5,920 nucleotides of DNA from Thermoplasmata archaeon (GTDB taxonomy: Archaea > Thermoplasmatota > E2 > DHVEG-1 > B18-G2): assembly GCA_003651105.1 (NCBI GenBank), contig QMTN01000029.1, positions 1 through 5,920 on the forward strand. The letters run 5' to 3'. The position numbers were made by a program, and so were the translations under genes. This document shows, one piece after another, positions 1-5,127 of this stretch. Below the pieces are notes generated by a model. The model was not told where the DNA came from. It did not search any database and was given only the letters and a program-made list of their open reading frames with translations. Position 1 is the stretch's first letter. Every line of letters begins with the position of its first letter.

Positions 1-150
1 ATTTGAATCTGGCATCAGAGGATCCGTGCACTTTGAAAGAAGGACCGGCATCAGCTCGTAGAACTTCCTGCTGTAGAAGAATTCCCTTATCTTGTAGAGC
101 AGGGCTGATTGGATCCTTAGTATGGCTTTTCTCTTTCCATCAAGTGACAT
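1..150 (-). CDS. N-terminal part of an archaeal asparagine synthetase-like (AspRS/AsnRS-related) protein; gene runs off the left edge
   Basis: Reading leftwards from the ATG at 150-148, fifty codons stay open to the window edge. The protein starts MSLDGKRKAILRIQ and continues with a helix (ALLYKIREFFYSRKF), then YELMPVLLSKCTDPLMPD. A helix followed by a strand ending in a conserved proline (P35) looks like class II aminoacyl-tRNA synthetase motif 1. The stretch 'PVLLS..TDPLMPD' resembles the start of the archaeal asparagine synthetases that descend from AspRS/AsnRS but lack the anticodon-binding domain. Such enzymes make asparagine from aspartate, ATP and ammonia in the cytoplasm. A full AsnRS or AspRS would have an OB-fold domain before motif 1; here motif 1 begins within 30 residues of the start. 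An in-frame TGA lies eight codons upstream (172-174 in plus coordinates) with no other ATG, GTG or TTG between, so the start is firm. Family assignment comes from remembered similarity over 50 residues; catalytic motifs 2 and 3 are outside the window. Confidence 0.68.
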   Translation of the reverse strand, partial: MSLDGKRKAILRIQSALLYKIREFFYSRKFYELMPVLLSKCTDPLMPDSN

Positions 151-190
151 ATAGAGTACTATGCTCGATCAAACACTTAAAAATTTTCGA
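151..190 (-). promoter_or_regulatory. Putative TATA/BRE promoter of the asparagine synthetase-like gene
   Basis: On the minus strand, CGAAA followed by ATTTTTAAG (plus 176-189) looks like an archaeal BRE-TATA pair. The TATA centre is near 180, so transcription should start near 153, two or three bases before the ATG at 150. No Shine-Dalgarno sequence precedes that ATG, which fits a leaderless mRNA. The region is AT-rich, so a chance match is possible. Confidence 0.45.
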
Positions 191-210
191 AGAAATACCG
201 AACATTTTGG

Positions 211-262
211 TAAAAAATTCAAACAAACAGAAAAATTTTTGAACAATGTTCCAATTTGGGTC
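211..262 (+). promoter_or_regulatory. Putative promoter of the Lrp/AsnC-family gene
   Basis: Two AT-rich boxes precede the gene: TAAAAAATTC at 211-220 and AAAAATTTTT at 231-240. The second is centred about 32 bp before the ATG at 268, which places a start site near 262 and gives an almost leaderless message. The first would start transcription near 241. I cannot tell which is used. Confidence 0.35.
241..251. promoter_or_regulatory. Candidate operator palindrome for an Lrp/AsnC-type regulator
   Basis: GAACAATGTTC is a perfect palindrome with 5-bp arms around one central base. Extended by one base each side it becomes TGAAC-AAT-GTTCC, close to the 5-3-5 form TGAAA-NNN-TTTCA known for archaeal feast/famine regulators. 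It sits just downstream of the likely TATA box and ahead of the start codon of the regulator gene, where a bound protein would block polymerase recruitment or escape. A second half-site GAACA lies 41 bp upstream at 200-204. Autoregulation is inferred from position and symmetry. Confidence 0.4.
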
Positions 263-267
263 AGAGT

Positions 268-729
268 ATGCCAAAGATAGTTCTGGATGAGAAGGATCTG
301 AAGATATTAAATCGGTTATGCATGAACTCAAGGACGAGCATAAGAAAGCTGGCAGATACCCTTGGAATGAAGCCATCATCTGTGTTTAACAGGTTGAAGA
401 GATTGGAAAGAACTGGTGTGATAAAAAGATACACCTTGGAGATAGATTATAGGCTGATCGGCAAGGATGTCCAAGCTTTTGTTTTCGTTCGTTACGATCC
501 CTCATCCAAAAGGGAGCAGGATGAGGTGGCGAAGGATATAATAGGGATAGATGGCTGTGAAGAGGTGGATATCATCACCGGTGAATGGGATCTTCTCGTT
601 CATGTGAGAACGAGTGATATCCCTTCTCTCAGCAATATCATCCTGAACAGGATAAGGAAGGTGGAGGGAGTCTATCATACCTTCTCTGCAATAGTTCTGA
701 AGAGTTTGAGATCCCAAAGATGCGTATGA
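268..729 (+). CDS. Lrp/AsnC-family (feast/famine) transcription regulator
   Basis: A 153-residue protein of the usual length for this DNA-binding family, which senses amino acids or related metabolites. Residues 5-60 form the winged helix-turn-helix: LDEKDLKILNRL, then IRKLADTLGMKPSSVFNRLKR as the recognition unit, then the wing GVIKRYTLEID. Residues 66-145 form the RAM ligand-binding and oligomerisation domain, with the characteristic GEWDLLV (105-111) and a final strand ending at AIVL. I start it at ATG 268, not at the in-frame TTG at 256, because the family normally begins a few residues before the LDE/D motif and because the nearest TATA box would start transcription downstream of the TTG. 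It is divergent from an asparagine synthetase-like gene and lies 30 bp before a dehydrogenase gene. Its own promoter holds a matching palindrome, so autoregulation and control of the divergent gene are likely but unproven. The effector cannot be read from the sequence. Confidence 0.93.
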   Translation: MPKIVLDEKDLKILNRLCMNSRTSIRKLADTLGMKPSSVFNRLKRLERTGVIKRYTLEIDYRLIGKDVQAFVFVRYDPSSKREQDEVAKDIIGIDGCEEVDIITGEWDLLVHVRTSDIPSLSNIILNRIRKVEGVYHTFSAIVLKSLRSQRCV

Positions 730-755
730 TTTTTAAACGGGAATCCATTCGAGGA
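729..755 (+). promoter_or_regulatory. TATA-like box and Shine-Dalgarno sequence before the dehydrogenase gene
   Basis: The 30-bp gap after the regulator gene begins with ATTTTTAAA (729-737), a TATA-like box centred about 27 bp before the ATG at 760, which could drive a leaderless transcript. It also holds GAGGA (751-755), four bases before the ATG, a possible ribosome binding site for read-through mRNA. Either or both may be used. Confidence 0.3.
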
Positions 756-759
756 ATCG

Positions 760-1884
760 ATGGCGAAGTATCACATAGCTGTATTACCTGGAGATGGCGT
801 GGGCAAGGATGTCATGGATGCTGCCATGATAGTTCTGGATCACATCGACTTGGATGCAGAGTATATCTATGGAGATGTTGGATGGGAGTTTTGGAAAAAG
901 GAAGGTAATCCTCTTCCAGACAGAACCCTGGAGCTTTTGAGGGAAACCGATTGCTGTCTCTTCGGGGCGATAACATCAAAACCTCCAGAAGATGCTGAGA
1001 AGGAGCTCGCTCCCGAGCTCAGGGGAAAGGGCATAAAGTACTCGAGTGCAATAGTGAGGATAAGACAGGAGTTCGACCTCTATCTCAACATGAGACCATG
1101 CAAGGCGTACAAGGGGAATCCCCTCAACTACAGAGACGACATAGATATAGTGGTATTCAGAGAGAATACCGAGGGGTTGTATGCGGGGGTGGAGTTCCAT
1201 CCGGTTCCGGATGAGGTCAAAAAAGCCCTGATGCTGAATGAGAAGATGAGAAGATTTGAGAATGTACCTAACGATGAGATGGCGATAACTTGCAGGATAT
1301 TTACAAGAAAAGCCTGCCAGAGGATAATAAGGAAGGCTTTTGAGTATGCCAGAGAGTATGGAAGGAGAAGTGTAACCATTGTTGAGAAGCCGAATGTCTT
1401 AAGAGAAACCGGAGGGATGATGATAAGGGAAGCCAGAAAGATAGCGGAAGAGTATCCAGATATAGAGTACAGAGAAGCAAATGTTGATGCCATGGCGATG
1501 TGGCTCGTGAAGAAACCGCAGGATTACGATGTACTGGTATGCTCAAACATGTTTGGAGATATAATCTCCGATCTCGCAGCCCAGCTTGTTGGCGGTCTGG
1601 GATTCGCTGCAAGCGCAAATATTGGAGATAACTATGCCCTCTTCGAACCGACCCATGGATCAGCTCCAAAGTATGCGGGAAAGTACAAGGTAAATCCTAT
1701 GGCAATGCTTCTCTCCGTCAAGCTCATGCTCGAGTGGCTTGGCGAGAGGGATCTTGCAGAAAGACTTGAGAGAGCGATATCAAAGGTCATAGAGGAGGGT
1801 AAGGTCAGAACCTACGATATGGGTGGGAACAATACCACTCTTGAGGTCGCCGAAGAGGTTGCGAGAAAGTTGGAAGAGTCTTGA
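760..1884 (+). CDS. NAD(P)-dependent beta-decarboxylating dehydrogenase, isocitrate/isopropylmalate family; probably isocitrate dehydrogenase-like
   Basis: A 374-residue cytoplasmic enzyme expected to oxidise and decarboxylate a 2-hydroxy-3-carboxy acid such as isocitrate to 2-oxoglutarate, with Mg/Mn. The family pattern is complete. The N-terminal strand is IAVLPGDGVGKD. Substrate arginines are R102, R112 and R134, followed by Y141 and K210 (in VEKPNVLR). Metal aspartates are D243, D267 and D271. The cofactor loop is FEPTHGSAPKYAGKYKVNP. Compared with E. coli isocitrate dehydrogenase, K304, Y305, V311 and Y352 match the NADP-contacting K344, Y345, V351 and Y391, but R395 is replaced by G356. 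S96 matches the substrate serine S113, while N115 is replaced by I98. The stretch around it, YSSAIVRIRQEFDLY, looks more like methanogen homoisocitrate dehydrogenases. The substrate is therefore open between isocitrate, homoisocitrate and isopropylmalate; isocitrate with NADP is my first choice. The next gene starts one base after its stop. Confidence 0.9.
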   Translation: MAKYHIAVLPGDGVGKDVMDAAMIVLDHIDLDAEYIYGDVGWEFWKKEGNPLPDRTLELLRETDCCLFGAITSKPPEDAEKELAPELRGKGIKYSSAIVRIRQEFDLYLNMRPCKAYKGNPLNYRDDIDIVVFRENTEGLYAGVEFHPVPDEVKKALMLNEKMRRFENVPNDEMAITCRIFTRKACQRIIRKAFEYAREYGRRSVTIVEKPNVLRETGGMMIREARKIAEEYPDIEYREANVDAMAMWLVKKPQDYDVLVCSNMFGDIISDLAAQLVGGLGFAASANIGDNYALFEPTHGSAPKYAGKYKVNPMAMLLSVKLMLEWLGERDLAERLERAISKVIEEGKVRTYDMGGNNTTLEVAEEVARKLEES

Positions 1885-1885
1885 G

Positions 1886-3013
1886 ATGCTGACAATAGAT
1901 AGAGCCTGCAGGAACTGCTTTTACAGGGTCTTCAGAGGTAGGGGAGAGATCGGGATCGTTGATGAGAAGGACTGCAAGATCTGCTTTGGATTATCTGGAG
2001 AGATACCGAGGTTTGTTGAGCTAGCGGAAGAGGAGCTCAAGGGATACGAGTTCGATACCTTTTCTGTTGGGACCAAGATCGATTACGAGATCCTCGAGAG
2101 AGAGGACGAGTTGAGGAAAACTCTGAATCATAATTTCAAAGACATCAAGACTTGGTTGAACAGGAGGATAGGAGAGGAACTCGAGAGGAGGATCGGCAAA
2201 AGGTATGTTCATACTGGTTATGATGTGAACGTTATAATAGATACGAGGTTCGATCACGTAACCCTTCAAGTAAAACCCGTCTATATCTATGGAAGATACT
2301 TGAAGCTCATAAGAGGCATACCCCAGACGAAGTGGCCATGTAGGATCTGTGGGGGCATAGGTTGTAGGAGATGTGGATATACCGGTAAGCAGTATCCGGA
2401 GAGTGTGGAGGAGATCATAGCGAAAAGAGCCCTGGAGCTGTTCGAGGGAGATGGCGAGGCATTCCATGGATGCGGGAGGGAAGATATAGATGCCAGGATG
2501 CTCGGAAACGGCAGACCGTTTGTTCTGGAGATAAATAATCCCAGGAGGAGGAAGGTGGATCTGAGGAGGCTGGAGGAAGAGATAAACAGATATGCTGACG
2601 GTAAGGTTAGGGTCCTGAATCTCAGGTACTCGGATAAGGAGGAGGTCAGGAGATTAAAGGAAGAGGAGTTCGTCAAGGTCTACCGTGCCAGGATCTCATC
2701 TGACAGGGAAATAGATGAGGGCAGACTCAGGGAATCTCTATCCCATCTTGAGGGTAAGATCATAAAGCAGAAGACCCCTCTCCGAGTATCCCACAGGAGA
2801 GCCAACAAGGTGAGAGAAAAAAAGATATATGGATGTAAATTGATATGGGTTAAAGGTAAGGAAGCCCTGATAGAGATAAGGGCGGAGTCGGGCACATACA
2901 TAAAGGAGCTCGTCTCCGGTGACGAAGGAAGAACAAAGCCCAGCATATCCGAGATAATGGGATCGAACTGCTGGGTAAAGGAGCTTGATGTCATAGCTGT
3001 GGAAGGTGATTAG
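1886..3013 (+). CDS. pus10: tRNA pseudouridine synthase Pus10
   Basis: Archaeal Pus10 converts uridines 54 and 55 in the T loop of tRNA to pseudouridine. This 375-residue protein begins with a Cys4 zinc site (C8, C11, C30, C33), followed by a THUMP-type RNA-binding region at about 50-145. A second Cys4 cluster, CRICGGIGCRRCGYTG (C152, C155, C160, C163), precedes the catalytic domain. The catalytic segment is GREDIDARMLGNGRPF (about 197-212), with D202 the probable nucleophile, or D200 if the alignment is shifted. The C-terminal half carries KTPLRVSHRRANKVR and the family-typical SGTYIKELVSGDEGRT. An ATG 63 bp upstream is in frame but would add 21 atypical residues and overlap the dehydrogenase gene; the ATG at 1886 puts the first zinc cysteine at residue 8, as expected. 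A weak GGAAGAG lies seven bases before it. L21e follows after 2 nt. Confidence 0.95.
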   Translation: MLTIDRACRNCFYRVFRGRGEIGIVDEKDCKICFGLSGEIPRFVELAEEELKGYEFDTFSVGTKIDYEILEREDELRKTLNHNFKDIKTWLNRRIGEELERRIGKRYVHTGYDVNVIIDTRFDHVTLQVKPVYIYGRYLKLIRGIPQTKWPCRICGGIGCRRCGYTGKQYPESVEEIIAKRALELFEGDGEAFHGCGREDIDARMLGNGRPFVLEINNPRRRKVDLRRLEEEINRYADGKVRVLNLRYSDKEEVRRLKEEEFVKVYRARISSDREIDEGRLRESLSHLEGKIIKQKTPLRVSHRRANKVREKKIYGCKLIWVKGKEALIEIRAESGTYIKELVSGDEGRTKPSISEIMGSNCWVKELDVIAVEGD

Positions 3014-3015
3014 AA

Positions 3016-3303
3016 ATGGTAAGAAGATCAAAAGGTTTCAGGAGCAAGACGAGAAAGAAACTCAGGAAGAGGGTGAGGGAGAGAATACCCATAACTAGAG
3101 GTTTGCAGGAGTTTGAGATAGGTGAGAAGGTCTGTATAGATATAGATCCTTCCTTCCATAAAGGTATGCCCCACCCAAGGTATCAGGGTTATACCGGAGA
3201 GATAGAGGGGAAGCAGGGTAATGCATACAAGGTTGGGGTAAAGGTTGGTAGCAAGCACAAGACCTTACTGGTTTTCCCTGAGCACCTGAAGAGGGTGACA
3301 TGA
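3016..3303 (+). CDS. rpl21e: 50S ribosomal protein L21e
   Basis: A 95-residue protein of the L21e family, part of the large ribosomal subunit of archaea and eukaryotes and absent from bacteria. The first 25 residues are strongly basic (VRRSKGFRSKTRKKLRKRVR), as expected for an rRNA-binding tail. The core then shows the family signature HKGMPHPRYQGYTGEIEG followed by QGNAYKVGVKVG and a last strand before PEHLKRVT. Length and motif order are normal. GGTGA lies seven bases before the ATG, inside the end of pus10, so translation may be coupled to it. The stop codon overlaps the start of rpoF. Confidence 0.97.
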   Translation: MVRRSKGFRSKTRKKLRKRVRERIPITRGLQEFEIGEKVCIDIDPSFHKGMPHPRYQGYTGEIEGKQGNAYKVGVKVGSKHKTLLVFPEHLKRVT

Positions 3304-3629
3304 TGGAAGAGAGGTATGTCTCGATCTCGGAGGTCAAGAATATCCTGAAGAGGATACAAAAGGAGAGAAAGGAGCTGACCTATGAGCAGAAGATAGCGCT
3401 AAAGCACGCGGAAGCCTTTGCGAGATTATCTGTTACGAAAACCAAGCAACTGATAAAGGAACTGCTGGATAACATCGAGAAGATAGATGAGAGGCATGCC
3501 TACAAGATAGCCGACCTTCTGCCCCAGCACGAGGAGGATGTTAAGCTGATATTCGCAAAGGAGAGAGTAGATCTTGATGATGAGGATATAAAGAAGATAT
3601 TGGAGATTGTTGGGAGGTATATTGGTTAG
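3303..3629 (+). CDS. rpoF: DNA-directed RNA polymerase subunit F (Rpb4-like)
   Basis: RpoF pairs with RpoE to form the stalk of archaeal RNA polymerase, homologous to Rpb4/Rpb7, which aids promoter opening and binds the emerging RNA. The 108 residues show the archaeal RpoF pattern: ERYVSISEVKNILKRI at the start, a central LTYEQKIALKHAEAFARLS, then the helical HRDC-like region KTKQLIKELLDNIEKIDE. It ends with IADLLPQHEEDVKLIFAKER and a short acidic stretch. Two ATGs lie in tandem at 3300 and 3303. The purine-rich GAGGGTGA (3291-3298) is one base from the first and four from the second, so I favour 3303, which forms a TGATG stop/start overlap with rpl21e. The rpl21e-rpoF-DUF655-ksgA order is familiar in Euryarchaeota. 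Confidence 0.95.
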   Translation: MEERYVSISEVKNILKRIQKERKELTYEQKIALKHAEAFARLSVTKTKQLIKELLDNIEKIDERHAYKIADLLPQHEEDVKLIFAKERVDLDDEDIKKILEIVGRYIG

Positions 3630-3637
3630 GATCTGAT

Positions 3638-3643
3638 GGAGGG
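3638..3643 (+). promoter_or_regulatory. Strong Shine-Dalgarno sequence for the DUF655 gene
   Basis: GGAGGG lies five or six bases before the ATG at 3649. It fills most of the 19-nt gap after rpoF and decides the start, since another ATG at 3636-3638 has no such motif. Confidence 0.7.
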
Positions 3644-3648
3644 AGATC

Positions 3649-4215
3649 ATGGAGGATTACGTCTATGTTTTGGATTACTTACCAGAAGGAAGGACCGATC
3701 TCCCTCCCCACAAGAGGTATCCGGTGGTCTATGGTATAGGCGAGGATCAGTTCACGCTTCTCGAGATAATGCCAAAATCCGGGGTTGATTTGACCATAGG
3801 AGAGAGGATCTATGTTGGAAAGGATCTTGCCAAAAGAGAGAAGGTTGCCAAGATAAAGGGCAGGGTCAGCTACGATAGATTAACGGCAACCGCCCATGGT
3901 GAGCTACCCTATATAATCGAGGAGATAGTCAAGAAGAACGAAAAGAGGTTCGTCAAATTCTTCAATGAGGCACCACCCATAACATCGAGATTCCACTCCC
4001 TCGAGCTTCTGCCTGGCTTGGGAAAGAAGACCCTTTCCGAGATTTTGGAGGAAAGGAGGAAGAAACCCTTTGAAAGCTTCGCAGACATAGCCAGCAGGGT
4101 TCCTTTCCTGAAACATCCGGAGAAGCTCATAGCAAAGAGGATAGAGATCGAGCTATCTGATCCAAATGAGAAGTACCATCTGTTCACGAGACCCTTTTTC
4201 AAGAGGGAAAGATGA
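3649..4215 (+). CDS. DUF655 family protein, probable nucleic-acid-binding protein with a helix-hairpin-helix region
   Basis: A 188-residue protein of the conserved archaeal DUF655 family, whose exact role is not established. The N-terminal half reads VYVLDYLPEGR, then HKRYPVVYGIGEDQFTLLEI and GERIYVGKDL, a beta-rich region (about 24-75) that looks like an OB or S1-type barrel. After a charged linker at 85-105 comes a helix-hairpin-helix segment (about 117-150): LELLPGLGKKTLSEILEERR followed by KPFESFADIASRV. This HhH pattern is used for backbone contacts with DNA or RNA. The C-terminus is basic (FFKRER). It is wedged between rpoF and ksgA, with its TGA overlapping the ATG of ksgA, so a link to ribosome maturation or RNA handling is plausible but inferred. 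Confidence 0.9.
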   Translation: MEDYVYVLDYLPEGRTDLPPHKRYPVVYGIGEDQFTLLEIMPKSGVDLTIGERIYVGKDLAKREKVAKIKGRVSYDRLTATAHGELPYIIEEIVKKNEKRFVKFFNEAPPITSRFHSLELLPGLGKKTLSEILEERRKKPFESFADIASRVPFLKHPEKLIAKRIEIELSDPNEKYHLFTRPFFKRER

Positions 4216-4982
4216 GAAGATGGGGGCAGCATTTTCTCATCGATGAAAGGGTAGCTAGGAGGGAGGTCGAGTACGCGGATGTAAAGAAAGATGATACGGT
4301 TTTAGAGATCGGGCCCGGGAAGGGTGTGCTGACCAGGATTCTTGCTGAGAAGGCAAAGAGGGTTATAGCTATCGAGGTTGACAAGAAGTTTGTAAACTAC
4401 CTTACCGCAACCCTTCCAAGCAATGTAGAGATCATTCACGCCGATGTTCTTGATGTAGATCTCGAAAAACTGGGATTCAGCAAGATCGTATCAAACCTTC
4501 CCTTCGAGATATCTTCGCCCATAACCTTCAAGCTACTGGAAACGAGTTTTTCGAAAGCCGTCCTCATTTACCAGAAGGAGTTTGCAAGGCGCATGGTTGC
4601 TAAACCGGGATCAAGGGATTATTCCAGATTGAGCGTGATGGTCTATTATAAGAGTGTGGCGAGAGTCCTGGAGATCGTACCAAGAACGGCGTTCAGACCG
4701 ATACCAAAGGTTGACGGAGCCATGGTTGAGATCATTCCAAGAGAAAGTCCTCCCTTTTTTATCAGGGATGAGGATTTCTTCAAGGATTTCTTGAAAATAG
4801 CCTTCTCCAACAGAAGGAAAACCCTTGGGAAAATCGTCAGGATGTACTATGGTGTTGATCTTGAAGATGAGTTTGCAAGGAGGAGGATCGGAGAGATGGA
4901 ACCGGAGGAGATAGCCAAGATATGCAACGAAGTCATGGAAAGATGTTCCCAAAGACATCCTTTAGGATGTTCAGGATGTTGA
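4212..4982 (+). CDS. ksgA: 16S rRNA (adenine-N6,N6)-dimethyltransferase, KsgA/Dim1 family
   Basis: This enzyme dimethylates two neighbouring adenines near the 3' end of 16S rRNA during late small-subunit assembly, using S-adenosylmethionine. The 256 residues begin with the family opening RRWGQHFLIDERV. SAM-binding motif I is VLEIGPGKGVLT (30-41), and the acidic residue after beta strand 2 is in AIEVDKKF. The aspartate of HADVLDVD and motif IV SNLPFEISSPI (94-104) follow. The C-terminal helical domain contains QKEFARRM, FRPIPKVDGAM and AFSNRRKTLG. Motif IV is NLPF where the family usually has NLPY. The last dozen residues (ERCSQRHPLGCSGC) add three cysteines and look like an unusual tail. They lie where the coding region overlaps the convergent small membrane protein gene. 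ATG overlaps the DUF655 stop (ATGA). Confidence 0.96.
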   Translation: MRRWGQHFLIDERVARREVEYADVKKDDTVLEIGPGKGVLTRILAEKAKRVIAIEVDKKFVNYLTATLPSNVEIIHADVLDVDLEKLGFSKIVSNLPFEISSPITFKLLETSFSKAVLIYQKEFARRMVAKPGSRDYSRLSVMVYYKSVARVLEIVPRTAFRPIPKVDGAMVEIIPRESPPFFIRDEDFFKDFLKIAFSNRRKTLGKIVRMYYGVDLEDEFARRRIGEMEPEEIAKICNEVMERCSQRHPLGCSGC

Positions 4983-5127
4983 GTTGGTTCAGGATGAACA
5001 GGAGGAGGATCACAATAACTATGAATATGGCTACCTTTACCGCAACCTTCAGAACCTTCCATCCAATGTACGCCAGAAGTAAGATGAGCGCAATCGCCAA
5101 CCATACCGGGATATGGATCATGATCAC
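4933..5127 (-). CDS. Small two-segment membrane protein, unknown function
   Basis: A 64-residue protein of no family I recognise. It has two hydrophobic stretches, about residues 8-24 (WLAIALILLLAYIGW) and 32-46 (VAIFIVIVILLLFIL), separated by a short lysine-containing turn (KVLKVAVKV). A C-terminal segment, NQLNILNILKDVFGNIFP, could lie along the membrane. A GTG start at 5127 overlaps the TGA of the upstream CBS gene (GTGA); an ATG at 5121 would give 62 residues. The overlap points to translational coupling and a shared job with the CBS protein. Its last 50 nt overlap the end of ksgA on the opposite strand. A real gene is favoured by the strongly membrane-like composition and the operon-style junction, but I have no homology evidence. 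Confidence 0.6.
   Translation of the reverse strand: MIMIHIPVWLAIALILLLAYIGWKVLKVAVKVAIFIVIVILLLFILNQLNILNILKDVFGNIFP

Noticed and set aside
3..242. Plus-strand open frame of 79 codons at the left edge
   Set aside because: It lacks any protein-like pattern and lies antisense to the better supported asparagine synthetase-like gene and its promoter.
256..267. TTG at 256 as the start of the Lrp-family gene, adding four residues
   Set aside because: No Shine-Dalgarno sequence precedes it, the likely TATA box at 231-240 would start transcription after it, and ATG 268 fits the family's usual N-terminus.
1823..1885. ATG at 1823 as the start of pus10
   Set aside because: It would overlap the dehydrogenase gene by 62 nt and add 21 residues that match nothing in Pus10; ATG 1886 places the first zinc cysteine correctly.
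4955..4970. Hairpin ACATCC-TTTA-GGATGT as a bidirectional terminator
   Set aside because: The stem is only 6 bp, lies within both coding regions and has no T-run next to it; probably a by-product of the local AGGATGTT repeat.
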